Shown here in pieces: positions 21,003 through 30,660 of a DNA stretch of 64,000 nt. The stretch's first letter is position 1, and each line of letters opens with the position of its first letter. The notes below the pieces were generated by a model. The model saw only the letters and a list, made by a program, of their open reading frames with translations. It had not been told where the DNA came from and made no database searches. The translations under genes were made by a program, and so were the position numbers. The stretch spans positions 310,001 to 374,000 of the forward strand of contig NZ_JACBYS010000001.1 in NCBI RefSeq assembly GCF_013408245.1. The letters are read 5' to 3'. Origin of the DNA: Duganella sp. 1224 (GTDB lineage: Bacteria; Pseudomonadota; Gammaproteobacteria; Burkholderiales; Burkholderiaceae_D).

Positions 21003-21101
21003 GGCGGCGTCGTCGACCACTAACCGTCGACTCGTGACCGCCGGTCCGTCTTACCCGCGAAGAGGATATCCATAGGGCGTATGCCCACAAGCTCAGCATG
21101 G

Positions 21102-21121
21102 GTCCCGGCTGTCGCCGGGAC
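21102..21121 (+). repeat. Short REP-like hairpin
   Basis: An 8-bp perfect stem GTCCCGGC / GCCGGGAC with a TGTC loop, followed by GACAGTGG, in the gap between two convergent genes. There is no T-run on either strand. It belongs to the common GTCCCGGC-type REP hairpins rather than being a clear terminator. Confidence 0.5.
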
Positions 21122-21142
21122 GACAGTGGCAAGGTGCGGGGG

Positions 21143-21967
21143 TTATCGTTGCGCGACGGCCTGTTCCAGCAGCGCTTGCGCTTTGGCGCTGTCCTTCGGC
21201 ACGCCCTGGCCATTGTCGTAAAGCCGCGCCAGTGAAATCAGGGCGTTGCGGCTGTTCGCTTGCGCCGCGCGCTGATACCACTTCGCCGCCTGCGCGTAGT
21301 CCTGCGCCACGCCGCGTCCGTTCTCGTAGCAATCGGCCAGCGCCACCTGCGCGGTGCGTTCGTTCTGCTCCGCCGCCTTGCCCAGCAACGTCACCGCCTC
21401 CGGCACATCGCCCGCCTGGCCGCCGTTGAGCAGCATCACACCCAGCATCGACTCGGCCGCCGCAAAATCCTCGGCCGCCGACTTGCGCAGCCATGACAAT
21501 GCCTGCACCTCCTGATGGTCCATGCGCAGCATCACCGCCAGCGAATACTGGCTGGCCGCCTCGCCACGCTCGGCGGCGACGCGCAGGGCCGCGCGCGACG
21601 CCTCGATCTGCTGCGGCGTTGGATCCTCCAGCGTCCACACATACTGCATCCGCGTCCAGCTCTCGACCGGCTTGCCGTTCTCCTGCGCCGGCTTGAAGGT
21701 GCAGCGCGCCAGACCTTCCCGCGCCGCCTGGTCCAGCAGCGGATGGCCACTGGAACGCTCGACACGGGTATCGTGCACACCGCCATCGGCGCCGATCAGA
21801 AACGCCAACTGCACCGTCCCTTGCTCGCTGTTGCGCAAGGACTCCTTGGGCCACTCCGGCTTGGCACAGGTACTGAACTCCACCACCGCGCGATTGGCCG
21901 CCAATGCCAGCGCCGGCGGCGTCGCCAATGAAAACGCCGCGAGAACCGCGGCGAGAGATTTCGTCAT
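21143..21967 (-). CDS. Exported TonB-C-terminal domain / SEL1 repeat fusion protein
   Basis: A 274-residue exported protein, signal peptide about 1-24 (ALALAAN). Residues about 27-112 form a TonB C-terminal-like domain (CAKPEWPKESLRNSEQGTVQLAFLIGADGGV...LLDQAAREGLARCTFKPA). From about 128 onward there are four SEL1-type helical repeats (AASQYSLAVML, AESMLGVMLLNGG, AQVALADCYENGRGVAQDYAQAAKWY, ALISLARLYDNGQGV). There is no membrane anchor or Pro-rich spacer, so it is not a true TonB energy transducer; a periplasmic scaffold role is plausible. Confidence 0.8.
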   Translation of the reverse strand: MTKSLAAVLAAFSLATPPALALAANRAVVEFSTCAKPEWPKESLRNSEQGTVQLAFLIGADGGVHDTRVERSSGHPLLDQAAREGLARCTFKPAQENGKPVESWTRMQYVWTLEDPTPQQIEASRAALRVAAERGEAASQYSLAVMLRMDHQEVQALSWLRKSAAEDFAAAESMLGVMLLNGGQAGDVPEAVTLLGKAAEQNERTAQVALADCYENGRGVAQDYAQAAKWYQRAAQANSRNALISLARLYDNGQGVPKDSAKAQALLEQAVAQR

Positions 21968-22014
21968 ATCGACACCCTCAAGTTAGAAGGTGTCAATTTA
22001 ACATGCTTGCTGAT

Positions 22015-22827
22015 TTAGAAGCGAACTTTGACGTAAGCCGCCGGCCCATTCAGACGAATATTCAGGTCGGTGCCGTCGCGGTCGCGGTTCAGGCTGATCT
22101 TGCTGGCGGTGTATTCCGCCACCACGCCCACCATCTTGGACGGGAACCACTCAACGCCGATGGCGCCGCCATAAATGTGGCCCTGAATATTGCCGCCGTT
22201 TTTCTTGATGCCGGACGCGTCGGCGTAGACACGCACGTTTTCCGAAATCGCATGGCGCCAGCCCAGCTCCAGCAACGGCGCCCAGGCGCTTTCTTTTTCA
22301 TCGTAGGAGCCACTGCCGGCCACGCCGTTCAGCACGCCGCTGGCCGTGCCCTTCAGGCTGGCCTGATAGTAGGCCGCGCCGACGCCGACGCCGAACACGT
22401 CGGTGCCGCTGCCGATCCACCATTTATAGGCCAGGTTGGCCAGGTCCAGTTTCAGCTTGGCGTCCAGGCGGCCGTTGCCGGTCAGCGGCAGGCCGTTATA
22501 GTTGGTGGTGCCGCTCAGCGTCGGGCTGTAGGTCTTGTCGTAGCGGTAGTAATCGAAGTCCAGGCCCTGCGAGTCGCCCAGCAGCACTTGCGCCTTGACG
22601 CGCGGCAGGGTCACGTGGTCGGTCTTGTAGGTGCCGGTGTCGATGCGGCCGTAGTTGGTGTCGCCTTCGTAGTTGATGCGCGGTTCGGTGTAAAACGCGC
22701 CCACCGACACACTGGCGCGGTCCAGCGCCGGCGACGGATCGGCCCAGGCGATGGCGCTGACGGTACTCAGCGCCAGCACAGTGGCGGCGTACAGGGCGTG
22801 ACGGGCAGGGGGCGTGCGTAAGGACAT
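22015..22827 (-). CDS. Outer-membrane beta-barrel protein, function unknown
   Basis: A 270-residue protein with a signal peptide (about 1-29, ending AIAWAD) and a mature part of alternating amphipathic strands (VSVGAFYTEPRINYEG, KLDLANLAYKWWIG, VFGVGVGAAYYQASL, IYGGAIGVEWF) ending in KVRF, the terminal Phe recognised by the BAM machinery. An 8-10-strand barrel is likely. No specific family is recognised. Single gene, preceded by its own spacer. Confidence 0.75.
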   Translation of the reverse strand: MSLRTPPARHALYAATVLALSTVSAIAWADPSPALDRASVSVGAFYTEPRINYEGDTNYGRIDTGTYKTDHVTLPRVKAQVLLGDSQGLDFDYYRYDKTYSPTLSGTTNYNGLPLTGNGRLDAKLKLDLANLAYKWWIGSGTDVFGVGVGAAYYQASLKGTASGVLNGVAGSGSYDEKESAWAPLLELGWRHAISENVRVYADASGIKKNGGNIQGHIYGGAIGVEWFPSKMVGVVAEYTASKISLNRDRDGTDLNIRLNGPAAYVKVRF

Positions 22828-22927
22828 AGCTTCTCCAAAAGTTGCAATATTGATGGGAAGATAATAGCAACCGCGCGCCGCGAATCACGTCGGCGCACGC
22901 CCAGAGTGCGCGTCGGACAGTTCCTAC

Positions 22928-23413
22928 CTAGCGCCGCCGCACCTCGCGCTCCTCGTCCGGTCCGTTGACCATCGCCTGCACCACGCCCTGGCGGTTGAAC
23001 TCCACCGACATCATCGAATTCCACACATCCTGTTCCTTGTAGCGGTACAGCCAGACGTCGCCATCGACGCTGGCATAATGCGTGACCTGCGTCGGCCGGC
23101 CGAAGGTGCGCAGGATGCTGGCCTTGTCGTCCTTGCCCGGCTTGACCGTGCCGAACTTGGCGCTGGTCAGCACCTGCTCATACGACACCAGCCGGCCGTC
23201 GGCGCCGATGCGCGCCATCCAGGTGTACTGGCCCATCGGCCCGGTGGCGTATTCCAGCAGGCTGTCGGCGCCGTCGGCATAGACGTTGGTGGGCTGGCCC
23301 AGCCGCTGCTTGACCGCCGCCAGCGGCGCGCCGGGTTGCGGCAGCGGCTCGCCAAAATGCGCGCAGGCGCTCGTTGCCAGCGCCAGAATGGTCAGAACGA
23401 TCGCGTTTTTCAT
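22928..23413 (-). CDS. BamE/SmpA-like lipoprotein
   Basis: A 161-residue lipoprotein. ATG 23413 is chosen over longer in-frame starts because GGGAGG stands just upstream and the signal peptide [17 protein letters not shown] then ends in a lipobox with the lipidated Cys. The mature part holds two BamE/OmlA-like halves ([16 protein letters not shown]... and [15 protein letters not shown]...VWLYRYKEQ). It is short for BamE duplication, and its role (outer-membrane assembly or other) is unproven. Divergent from rpsO. Confidence 0.78.
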   Translation of the reverse strand: MKNAIVLTILALATSACAHFGEPLPQPGAPLAAVKQRLGQPTNVYADGADSLLEYATGPMGQYTWMARIGADGRLVSYEQVLTSAKFGTVKPGKDDKASILRTFGRPTQVTHYASVDGDVWLYRYKEQDVWNSMMSVEFNRQGVVQAMVNGPDEEREVRRR

Positions 23414-23560
23414 GTTTACCTCCCGAAAAAAGCGCCAAAAATAGCGCCATGCCTGCGTTTTTCCGTTATACTTCCGGGTCTGGTCTTTTCGGCCAGGCTT
23501 TATTGTAATCACGGTGGGCAGGGTTACGACTCCGCGCACCGCATGTTAAAGGTAAATATC

Positions 23561-23830
23561 ATGACCGTAGAAAACATCAACAAAGCAGCGATCATCGCTG
23601 ACAACGCCCGTGGCCAAAAAGATACCGGTTCGCCAGAAGTGCAAGTTGCACTGCTGACCGCCCGTATCAACGAACTGAACGGCCACTTCAAAGAGCACAC
23701 CAAGGATCACCACTCGCGTCGTGGCCTGATCAAGATGGTTAACCGTCGTAAGAGCCTGCTGTCCTACCTGAAGGACAAGGACGCCACCCGTTACCGCGAT
23801 CTGATCGCCAAACTGGGTCTGCGTAAGTAA
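23561..23830 (+). CDS. rpsO: 30S ribosomal protein S15
   Basis: An 89-residue primary 16S rRNA-binding protein of the small-subunit platform. The family pattern is complete: [50 protein letters not shown] and a basic C-terminus LGLRK. ATG 23561 gives the exact family length. It is followed by a strong terminator and then pnp, the conserved rpsO-pnp order. Confidence 0.98.
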   Translation: MTVENINKAAIIADNARGQKDTGSPEVQVALLTARINELNGHFKEHTKDHHSRRGLIKMVNRRKSLLSYLKDKDATRYRDLIAKLGLRK

Positions 23831-23853
23831 TTCTTGCGTCGTCCGGCTTAAAA

Positions 23854-23896
23854 CAAAATGCCTGCGCCAGTTTGCTGTCGCGGGCATTTTGTCTTT
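23854..23896 (+). terminator. Rho-independent terminator after rpsO
   Basis: A 13-bp stem (23854-23866 with 23879-23891, CAAAATGCCTGCG / CGCGGGCATTTTG, one G-T pair) is followed by TCTTTT. It lies 23 bp after the rpsO stop, so rpsO can be ended separately from pnp. Confidence 0.85.
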
Positions 23897-24029
23897 TAAG
23901 GCGTTAAATAATTGCTAAGTAGAACGTTGTAGTACCGTAGTAGTAAAGGTGGCCGGCTCCGGCCGGCGGCCTGTGGTGAGGTGAACGACAGCTCCTGAAA
24001 ATCTGTCGGCAAATAGAAAGGGATTACCC

Positions 24030-26159
24030 ATGTTTAATAAAGTTACGAAAACCTTCCAGTACGGTCAACACACCGTCACGCTGGAAACTGGCGAAATCGC
24101 TCGCCAGGCCTCCGGCGCAGTGATGGTGTCGATTGAAGACACCGTCGTGCTGGCTACCGTGGTGGCGCGCAAAGACGCGAAACCAGGCCAGGACTTCTTC
24201 CCGCTGACCGTCGACTACGTTGAAAAAACCTATGCCGCGGGCAAGATCCCGGGCGGTTTCTTCAAGCGTGAAGGTCGTCCTTCGGAAAAAGAAACGCTGA
24301 CATCCCGCCTGATCGACCGTCCTATCCGCCCACTGTTCCCAGAGGGCTACATGAACGAGGTGCAAGTGATTGTGCACGTTCTGTCGGTCAATCCAGAAAT
24401 CGATCCAGACATCGCTTCGATGATCGGTGCCTCGGCCGCGCTGTGCGTGTCCGGCGTGCCGTTCAACGGCCCGATCGGCGCCGCCCGCGTCGGTTACGCC
24501 AACGGCCAGTACATCCTGAACCCAACCGTTGAACAACTGAAGACTTCGCAGATGGACCTGGTGGTCGCCGGTACCGAAACCGCCGTGCTGATGGTGGAAT
24601 CGGAAGCCCAGCAACTGTCGGAAGAAATCATGCTGGGCGCCGTGGTCTACGGCCACACCCAGATGAAGGCCGTGATCGACGCCATCCACGACCTGGTGCG
24701 CGACGGCGGCAAGCCGGAGCAGGAATGGGCGCCGCCCGCCAAGAACGAAGCGCTGATCGCCCGCGTGGCCCACTTCGGCGAAGCCAAACTGCGCGACGCC
24801 TACCAGACCCGCGACAAGCAAGCCCGCACCGACAAGCTGCGCGCCGCCTCGGCTGAAATCCAGGCCGACCTGGCCGCGGAAGCTGCCGCCGCCGGCACCG
24901 CCGCGCCTGACTCGGTAGAAGTCGGCAACATCCTGTTCGACATGGAATCGAAGATCGTCCGTTCGCAGATCCTGGACGGCGAGCCACGCATCGACGGCCG
25001 CGACACCCGCACCGTGCGTCCGATCTCGATCCGCACCTCGGTACTGCCACGCACCCACGGCTCGGCGCTGTTCACCCGCGGTGAAACCCAGGCGCTGGTG
25101 GTTGCCACGCTGGGCACCGCCCGCGACTCGCAGAAGATCGACGCGCTGATGGGCGAGTACACCGACGACTTCATGCTGCACTACAACATGCCACCGTTCG
25201 CCACCGGTGAAACCGGCCGCGTCGGCACGCCGAAGCGCCGCGAGATCGGTCACGGCCGTCTGGCCAAACGCGCGCTGGTTGCCGCGCTGCCATCGCCGGA
25301 AGAGTTCAGCTACTCGGTGCGCCTGGTGTCGGAAATCACCGAATCGAACGGCTCCTCGTCGATGGCCTCGGTCTGCGGCGGCTGCCTGGCGCTGATGGAC
25401 GCCGGCGTGCCGATGAAAGAGCACGTGGCCGGTATCGCCATGGGCCTGATCAAGGAAGGCGGCAAGTTCGCCGTGCTGTCCGACATCCTGGGTGACGAAG
25501 ACCACCTGGGCGACATGGACTTCAAAGTAGCCGGCACCCGCAACGGTATCACCGCGCTGCAGATGGACATCAAGATCCAGGGCATCACCAAGGAAATCAT
25601 GCAAGTGGCGCTGGCGCAAGCCAAGGAAGGCCGCGAACACATCCTGGGCGAAATGCAAAAGGCCGTGCCGAGCGTGAAGACCGAGCTGTCGGACTTCGCC
25701 CCGCGCCTGATCACCATCAAGATCAACCCTGAGAAGATCCGTGACGTGATCGGCAAGGGCGGCGCCGTGATCCGCGCGCTGACCGAAGAAACCGGCACCC
25801 AGATCGACATCAGCGACGAAGGCGTGGTCACCATCGCCTCGGTGGACGCCGCCGCCGGCCAGGAAGCCAAGCGCCGCATCGAAGAGCTGACCGCCTCGGT
25901 CGAAGTGGGCAAGTCCTACGACGGCGTGGTGTTGAAGCTGCTGGACTTCGGCGCGATCGTACAAGTCATGCCAGGCAAGGACGGCCTGCTGCACATCTCG
26001 CAGATCGCCAATGAGCGTGTGAACGCCGTGGCCGACTATCTGAAAGAAGGCCAGCAAGTGCGCGTCAAGGTCCTGGAAACCGACGACCGCGGCCGCCTGA
26101 AGCTGTCGATGAAAGCCGCTGCGGAAGAAGCTGCCGCCGCTGCCGCCAACGCGCAGTAA
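24030..26159 (+). CDS. pnp: Polyribonucleotide nucleotidyltransferase (PNPase)
   Basis: A 709-residue phosphorolytic 3'-5' exoribonuclease and degradosome component. It has two RNase PH domains (first about 10-140, second from about 325 with [18 protein letters not shown] and the active-site segment [20 protein letters not shown]), a helical linker, a KH domain ([20 protein letters not shown]) and a C-terminal S1 domain ([26 protein letters not shown]). The 133-bp leader after the rpsO terminator contains a GGCCGG stem that could be a processing site for autoregulation, as known in E. coli; this is inferred. Confidence 0.97.
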   Translation: MFNKVTKTFQYGQHTVTLETGEIARQASGAVMVSIEDTVVLATVVARKDAKPGQDFFPLTVDYVEKTYAAGKIPGGFFKREGRPSEKETLTSRLIDRPIRPLFPEGYMNEVQVIVHVLSVNPEIDPDIASMIGASAALCVSGVPFNGPIGAARVGYANGQYILNPTVEQLKTSQMDLVVAGTETAVLMVESEAQQLSEEIMLGAVVYGHTQMKAVIDAIHDLVRDGGKPEQEWAPPAKNEALIARVAHFGEAKLRDAYQTRDKQARTDKLRAASAEIQADLAAEAAAAGTAAPDSVEVGNILFDMESKIVRSQILDGEPRIDGRDTRTVRPISIRTSVLPRTHGSALFTRGETQALVVATLGTARDSQKIDALMGEYTDDFMLHYNMPPFATGETGRVGTPKRREIGHGRLAKRALVAALPSPEEFSYSVRLVSEITESNGSSSMASVCGGCLALMDAGVPMKEHVAGIAMGLIKEGGKFAVLSDILGDEDHLGDMDFKVAGTRNGITALQMDIKIQGITKEIMQVALAQAKEGREHILGEMQKAVPSVKTELSDFAPRLITIKINPEKIRDVIGKGGAVIRALTEETGTQIDISDEGVVTIASVDAAAGQEAKRRIEELTASVEVGKSYDGVVLKLLDFGAIVQVMPGKDGLLHISQIANERVNAVADYLKEGQQVRVKVLETDDRGRLKLSMKAAAEEAAAAAANAQ

Positions 26160-26179
26160 TCTGAGCTAGCCTCAGCAAG

Positions 26180-26214
26180 AACCGCCGGGTGCGCAAGCCC
26201 CGGCGGTTTTTTTT
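26180..26214 (+). terminator. Rho-independent terminator after pnp
   Basis: A 10-bp perfect GC-rich stem (AACCGCCGGG at 26180-26189, CCCGGCGGTT at 26199-26208) is followed by a T-run to 26214, 20 bp after the pnp stop. A textbook terminator. Confidence 0.92.
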
Positions 26215-26401
26215 CGCCCTTTGATGTAGATCCACCACTACTGAAATGCCATTGTCTTGGCGGCTTGACAGGACTATTCGTTGATCGTGGTTGATCTCGG
26301 CGGCCATGCAATGACCCAGTGAATGCCTGCTCAGGTGATAATACGGAAGCACATTGGAGGAGTTCGTTCCCATACATTTTAAGAATCTTTCAGGAGCAAG
26401 A

Positions 26402-26875
26402 ATGCAAGTTCTGAATAACCCTATTGCCGTGATGTTCCTGTCGTTCATCATTGGACTCTTCGCGGATCTTGTGTTGCGCCGAATGCCGATTTATGGATGG
26501 ATCAGTTCACGCTACTTGTTTTCCGATGCAAGAACGTATGAAATGCTTGGGGTCGCGTGGTTTCGGAAAATCCTGCTGGCGACGCCGCTGCGGATGCTTA
26601 ACGCCAACATCAAACCGCCGAAGAACCGCGACCTGCACTTGCTCAAGGATGTGCGACAGCACATTGCGACTGCGGAAGTGTCGCACTGGGTGGGGTTTGC
26701 GGTGATGCTGCTGCTGACCGGCTACGTATGGAGTTCCTCGGGGCCCAAGACGGGCCTCGGCTTTGTGTTTTTTAATGTTGTCGGCAATCTCTATCCGTGC
26801 TTGCTTCAGCAATACAACAAGAGACGCTTGTACCAGCTTATCGCCGTTATGGAGCGACGCACATCGTGCGCTTGA
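26402..26875 (+). CDS. CrtO-family (glycosyl-diaponeurosporenoate acyltransferase-like) membrane protein
   Basis: A 157-residue membrane protein. Start 26402 is chosen for the AGGAG upstream. An N-terminal hydrophobic segment (about 7-25) is followed by WFRKILLATPLRMLN, LLKDVRQHIATAEVSHWVGFAVMLL and a final membrane segment ending in NLYPCLLQQYNKRRL. The AE-x-H and NxYP-x-LQxYNRxR patterns match the CrtO acyltransferase family, named for staphyloxanthin synthesis. No carotenoid genes are nearby, so the acyl acceptor here is unknown. It looks monocistronic. Confidence 0.7.
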   Translation: MQVLNNPIAVMFLSFIIGLFADLVLRRMPIYGWISSRYLFSDARTYEMLGVAWFRKILLATPLRMLNANIKPPKNRDLHLLKDVRQHIATAEVSHWVGFAVMLLLTGYVWSSSGPKTGLGFVFFNVVGNLYPCLLQQYNKRRLYQLIAVMERRTSCA

Positions 26876-26929
26876 GCCACACTGTCCTTTCGAAATGAGT
26901 TCCATGAGCTAATTTGCGCGGAGGTGACG

Positions 26930-27271
26930 ATGGCGAAATATCTGATTTCTTTCCCGAGTGCGGCAATGGTGGTGCCGGATGGCGAATGGGAAGCGGTGGT
27001 GCGTGATTCGCACGCGGTGATCGAAGAGGCGAAGGTGGCGGGCGTCTACGTCTTTGCTGGCGGCATCGATGAGAGCGTGGCGCCGGTGCTGGTGTCTGCG
27101 GATGGCGTGGCGGCCGAGGGCGGCTATTCCTGGGCGCCGTCGCTGGATGGCGGATTCGCGGTATTGGAACTGCCGTCGCGCGAGGAGGCCGTCGCCTGGG
27201 CTGCGCGCCTTGCCAAGGCTTGCCGCTGCAGCCAGGAGCTGCGGGTTTTTTATTTCGATCCGCAATCCTGA
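26930..27271 (+). CDS. YCII-related domain protein
   Basis: A 113-residue soluble protein of the YciI-like ferredoxin-fold family: MAKYLISFPSAAM, EVAKVAGVYVFAGGI-like turn, SADGVAAEGGYSW and DGGFAVLELPSREEAVAWAARLAKACR. ATG 26930 is preferred over GTG 26924, since GGAGG (26920-26924) then has a normal 5-base spacing. YCII proteins may act as small enzymes or regulators, often linked to ECF sigma factors; no partner is adjacent. Convergent with the sugar dehydrogenase gene. Confidence 0.8.
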   Translation: MAKYLISFPSAAMVVPDGEWEAVVRDSHAVIEEAKVAGVYVFAGGIDESVAPVLVSADGVAAEGGYSWAPSLDGGFAVLELPSREEAVAWAARLAKACRCSQELRVFYFDPQS

Positions 27272-27359
27272 ACGATAGAGTGCGAACTTATTTCTCCCTT
27301 GTCGGTCCAATAGGGACGCTGGACAGGAGGAGCCCCCTTGAGCAGGTGCTGGCGCTGGA

Positions 27360-28751
27360 TTACTTGCCGTCGTAGGTCACGCGGTAGACGCGGCCGCCGT
27401 AGTCGTCGGACACCAGCAGCGAGCCGTCGGCCAGCGTGGCCACGTCCACCGGACGGCCGACCACCGCGTCGCCGCGCAGGAAGCCGTCGATGAAGGCGGT
27501 GTCGCTGACCAGCTTGTTGCCGTACAGCGTGATCAGATGCACGGTGTAGCCGATCTTGGTCGAGCGGTTCCACGAGCCATGCTCGGCCACGAAGATGTTG
27601 TTGCGATACGCCTCGGGGAACTGCTTGCCGGTGTAGAAGGTCATGCCCAGCGGCGCCACGTGCGGTCCCAGCTTGGCGACCGGCGGCTCGAACTCGTCGC
27701 AGGTCCGGCCCTTGCCGAACTGCGGATCGGGCACCACGCCGCCGTGGCAGTAGGGGAAGCCGAAGTGCTGCTTGGGCTTGGTCACCACGTTCAGCTCGCA
27801 GGATGGCGTGTTGTCGCCCAGCTCGTCGCGGCCATTGTCGGTGAACCACAGCTGTTTGGTCGACGGATGGAAGTCGAAGCCGACCGTGTTGCGCACGCCG
27901 CGCGCCACTTCCTCCACCTGGCTGCCGTCCGGGTTCATGCGGTAGATCTTGGCGCTGCGGGTGTCGTCGGTGTCGCAGATATTGCACGGCGCGCCGACCG
28001 GGATGTAGAGCTTGCCGTCCGGCCCGGCGCGCAGCACTTTTTCGCCGTGCCATTTGTCGTTCGGCAGGCCGGTGTTGATCACGGTGTAGGCGGGCTTTTG
28101 CGCGTAGCGCTGGTCGATGTTGTCGAAGCGGATCACGCGGCTGATTTCGCCGACGTACAGCGCGCCGTTCAGCAGCGTCACGCCGATCGGATTTTCCAGT
28201 CCCTCGGCCACGGTGACCACGTCGGCGCCTTGCTGGTCGGCGCGCGGCACCAGCGCGTACACCTTGCCGGCCTTGCGCGAGCCGACGTAGACGATGCCGC
28301 TGTCGGACACGACCATGCTGCGCGCGGTGGCGGCGCCGTCGGCGTAGACGCTGATGCGGAAGCCTTTCGGCAGCTTGAAGCCGCTCAGCAAATCGCTGGC
28401 GGCCGGCTTGGCGGCCGGGGCGGCGGCGGCCGGCGCCGCCAGTTTCTTGTTGGCGTTGGCGGCGATGTAGTCGGCCAGCGAGGCGATCTGCGCGGCGCTC
28501 AGCGCCGGCGACCAGGCCGGCATATTCTTCTCCGGCACGCCCTTGCTGATGATCTTGATGAGATTGGCCTTGGTCGGCGCGCCGTGGATCCAGGCGTGCT
28601 CGCCCAAGGTCGGGCCGATGGCGCCTTCCATCCTGGCGCCGTGGCAGACGGCGCAGTTGGCCTGGTAGAGTTTGTCGGCGGTCTGCGCCGAGGCGCTGAT
28701 GGCGGCGAACGCCAGGCCGGTGGCGGCGGCGTGCAAAGCGGTCTTGTACAT
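27360..28751 (-). CDS. Cytochrome c / PQQ-type sugar (sorbosone) dehydrogenase fusion
   Basis: A 463-residue periplasmic protein. ATG 28751 starts a signal peptide (MYKTALHAAATGLAFAAISASAQ); longer upstream in-frame sequence is low-complexity and not coding-like. Residues about 27-105 are a class I cytochrome c with the CAVCH heme site and a KNMPAWSP axial Met. After an Ala/Pro linker (about 107-123) comes a six-bladed GSDH/sorbosone dehydrogenase propeller (LPKGFRISVYADGAATARSM, DNGRDELGDNTPSCELN, AEHGSWNRS). The fusion suggests direct electron transfer from PQQ-dependent sugar oxidation to the respiratory chain. The substrate is not predictable. Confidence 0.85.
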   Translation of the reverse strand: MYKTALHAAATGLAFAAISASAQTADKLYQANCAVCHGARMEGAIGPTLGEHAWIHGAPTKANLIKIISKGVPEKNMPAWSPALSAAQIASLADYIAANANKKLAAPAAAAPAAKPAASDLLSGFKLPKGFRISVYADGAATARSMVVSDSGIVYVGSRKAGKVYALVPRADQQGADVVTVAEGLENPIGVTLLNGALYVGEISRVIRFDNIDQRYAQKPAYTVINTGLPNDKWHGEKVLRAGPDGKLYIPVGAPCNICDTDDTRSAKIYRMNPDGSQVEEVARGVRNTVGFDFHPSTKQLWFTDNGRDELGDNTPSCELNVVTKPKQHFGFPYCHGGVVPDPQFGKGRTCDEFEPPVAKLGPHVAPLGMTFYTGKQFPEAYRNNIFVAEHGSWNRSTKIGYTVHLITLYGNKLVSDTAFIDGFLRGDAVVGRPVDVATLADGSLLVSDDYGGRVYRVTYDGK

Positions 28752-28842
28752 TGTTATTTTCCCCTGATCATAGACGGCGTCATTGTACCGTCCGCCGGCG
28801 GGGAACAGGCGGCCGCATGCCGCCCTCCGGTGCCGTGGTCGG

Positions 28843-30492
28843 TCAGCCGGCCGACGAGCGCCATGCCAGCGCCGGCGCGCGACCCGTCGCCTGGCGCGAA
28901 CGTGCCGCCAGCGGCGATGCGCCGGCCGCGCGCGGGCCACCTTCGACCTGGAACACGCTGACCAGCTCGGCCAAATGCGCCGACTGGCCCTGCAGCGCCT
29001 CGGCGGCGGCGGCGGCTTCTTCCACCAGCGCGGCGTTCTGCTGCGTCACGCCGTCCATTTCCATGATGGCGCGGTTGATCTGCTCGATGCCGGCCTCCTG
29101 CTCGCCGCTGGCCATGGTGATCTGCTCCATGATCTCGCTGACGTTGCGGATGCTGCGCACGATCTCTTCCATCGTCTTGCCGGCCTCGTCCACCAGCATG
29201 CCGCCGTTGGCGATGCGCTCGACCGATGCGCCGATCAGCTGCTTGATGTCCTTGGCGGCGCTGGCCGAGCGCTGCGCCAGCGTGCGCACTTCCTGCGCCA
29301 CCACGGCGAAGCCGCGCCCCTGTTCGCCGGCGCGGGCCGCTTCCACTGCGGCGTTGAGCGCCAGGATGTTGGTCTGGAAGGCAATGCCATCGATCACGCC
29401 GATGATGTCGACAATCTGGCGCGACGAGGCGCTGATCGCCTCCATGGTGGTGACCACGCCGCCGACCACCTCGCCGCCGCGCGCGGCCACGCCGGCCGCG
29501 CTGTGCGCCAGCTGATTGGCCTGGCGGGCGAACTCGGTGTTCTGCTTGACGGTGGCGGTCAGCTCTTCCATCGACGACGCGGTTTCTTCCAGCGAGCCGG
29601 CCTGCTGCTCGGTGCGCGAAGACAGGTCCTGGTTGCCGCTGGCGATTTCATCGGCGGCGGTGGCCACCGAGTCGGTGCTGCCGCGCACTTCGCTGACGAT
29701 GGCGGCCAGCCGCTCGCGCATGGTGGCGATGCTGTACAGCAGGCTGGAGCGGTCGCCGTCGGCCAAGTCCACGCGCACGGTCAGGTCGCCGCCGGCGATG
29801 CGGTCGGTGATGCCGGCCGCGTAGCCCGGTTCGCCGCCCAGCTGCAACAGCAGCGAGCGGCTGATCAGCCAGCCCAGCAGCAGCGCGGCGCCAATCGAGG
29901 CGGCGCTCAGCACCGCGATCATCCAGGCCGAACCGGCGCTGCGGTCGTGGATGGTTTTGCCGATCTCGTCAATGACGGCCTTCTGGCGGTCAACCAGCGC
30001 GCCCATGCTGGCCACGTAAGCGTCGCCAGCCGGAATGAAGTCTTTTTCGATGATCTGGCTGGTCTGCTCGATATCCCCGGCGGCCTTGGCGGCGAAGGCC
30101 TGCTTGCGCGCGGCCTGATACGCCTTGCGTTTGTCCTGCGCGGTGTCGAACAGCGTTTTGGCCTGCGGATCGACCAGCGAGGCGACGATCTGGCGCTGGT
30201 AGCCTTCGGCGATGACGGAGGTCGAGGCGATGCCGTCTTCAAACAGCTTCTGGGTGCTGGCGTCGCCGGTCTTGGCGGCCGCCAGCGCGCGTTGCACATT
30301 GGTTTCGACGATGGATTTCCACGCGCTGACCAGGCGCTCGGTTTTCAGGTGCTGGTCCAGCAGGGCGTCGGTGTCGCGCGAGGTTTGGCGGATGCTCATC
30401 CAGCTGGCGATGGCGATGGCGAGCAGCAATATCAGCGTCGCGCCAAAGCCGATGGCCAGGCGATGGCCGACTTTCATTTCAGATAATTTCAT
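28843..30492 (-). CDS. Methyl-accepting chemotaxis protein
   Basis: A 549-residue chemoreceptor. TM1 is about 12-33, a helical periplasmic sensor (about 34-188) of the 4HB type follows, TM2 is 190-211, then HAMP (about 212-264) and a signalling domain. The CheA/CheW-contacting hairpin tip is at about 367-405 ([30 protein letters not shown], cited only in part here as [20 protein letters not shown]). Methylation helices have [15 protein letters not shown]. The C-terminus is Ala/Arg-rich with no clear CheR-tethering pentapeptide. Ligand unknown. Confidence 0.93.
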   Translation of the reverse strand: MKLSEMKVGHRLAIGFGATLILLLAIAIASWMSIRQTSRDTDALLDQHLKTERLVSAWKSIVETNVQRALAAAKTGDASTQKLFEDGIASTSVIAEGYQRQIVASLVDPQAKTLFDTAQDKRKAYQAARKQAFAAKAAGDIEQTSQIIEKDFIPAGDAYVASMGALVDRQKAVIDEIGKTIHDRSAGSAWMIAVLSAASIGAALLLGWLISRSLLLQLGGEPGYAAGITDRIAGGDLTVRVDLADGDRSSLLYSIATMRERLAAIVSEVRGSTDSVATAADEIASGNQDLSSRTEQQAGSLEETASSMEELTATVKQNTEFARQANQLAHSAAGVAARGGEVVGGVVTTMEAISASSRQIVDIIGVIDGIAFQTNILALNAAVEAARAGEQGRGFAVVAQEVRTLAQRSASAAKDIKQLIGASVERIANGGMLVDEAGKTMEEIVRSIRNVSEIMEQITMASGEQEAGIEQINRAIMEMDGVTQQNAALVEEAAAAAEALQGQSAHLAELVSVFQVEGGPRAAGASPLAARSRQATGRAPALAWRSSAG

Positions 30493-30660
30493 GGTGCCTC
30501 CGGTGGTGGAGAAGTGGCGTATCTTGTTGGAGGTGTTTTATTAAAATGGAAATCAATGTTTCCTTAAATCATTCTATCACTGAATTAAAAAATTCCGTGC
30601 GGCAACAGATCGTTTATTACTTTTATTTACAAAGTAGAGTGGCTTGAGTAGGCTGTTGCC

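Noticed and set aside
24024..26057. A 677-codon minus-strand open frame opposite pnp
   Set aside because: Mirror of the pnp coding sequence with no recognisable domain.
28752..28940. N-terminal extension of the cytochrome c/dehydrogenase gene
   Set aside because: Low-complexity Arg-rich sequence ahead of a clear signal peptide start at 28751; it also overlaps the neighbouring chemoreceptor 3' end.
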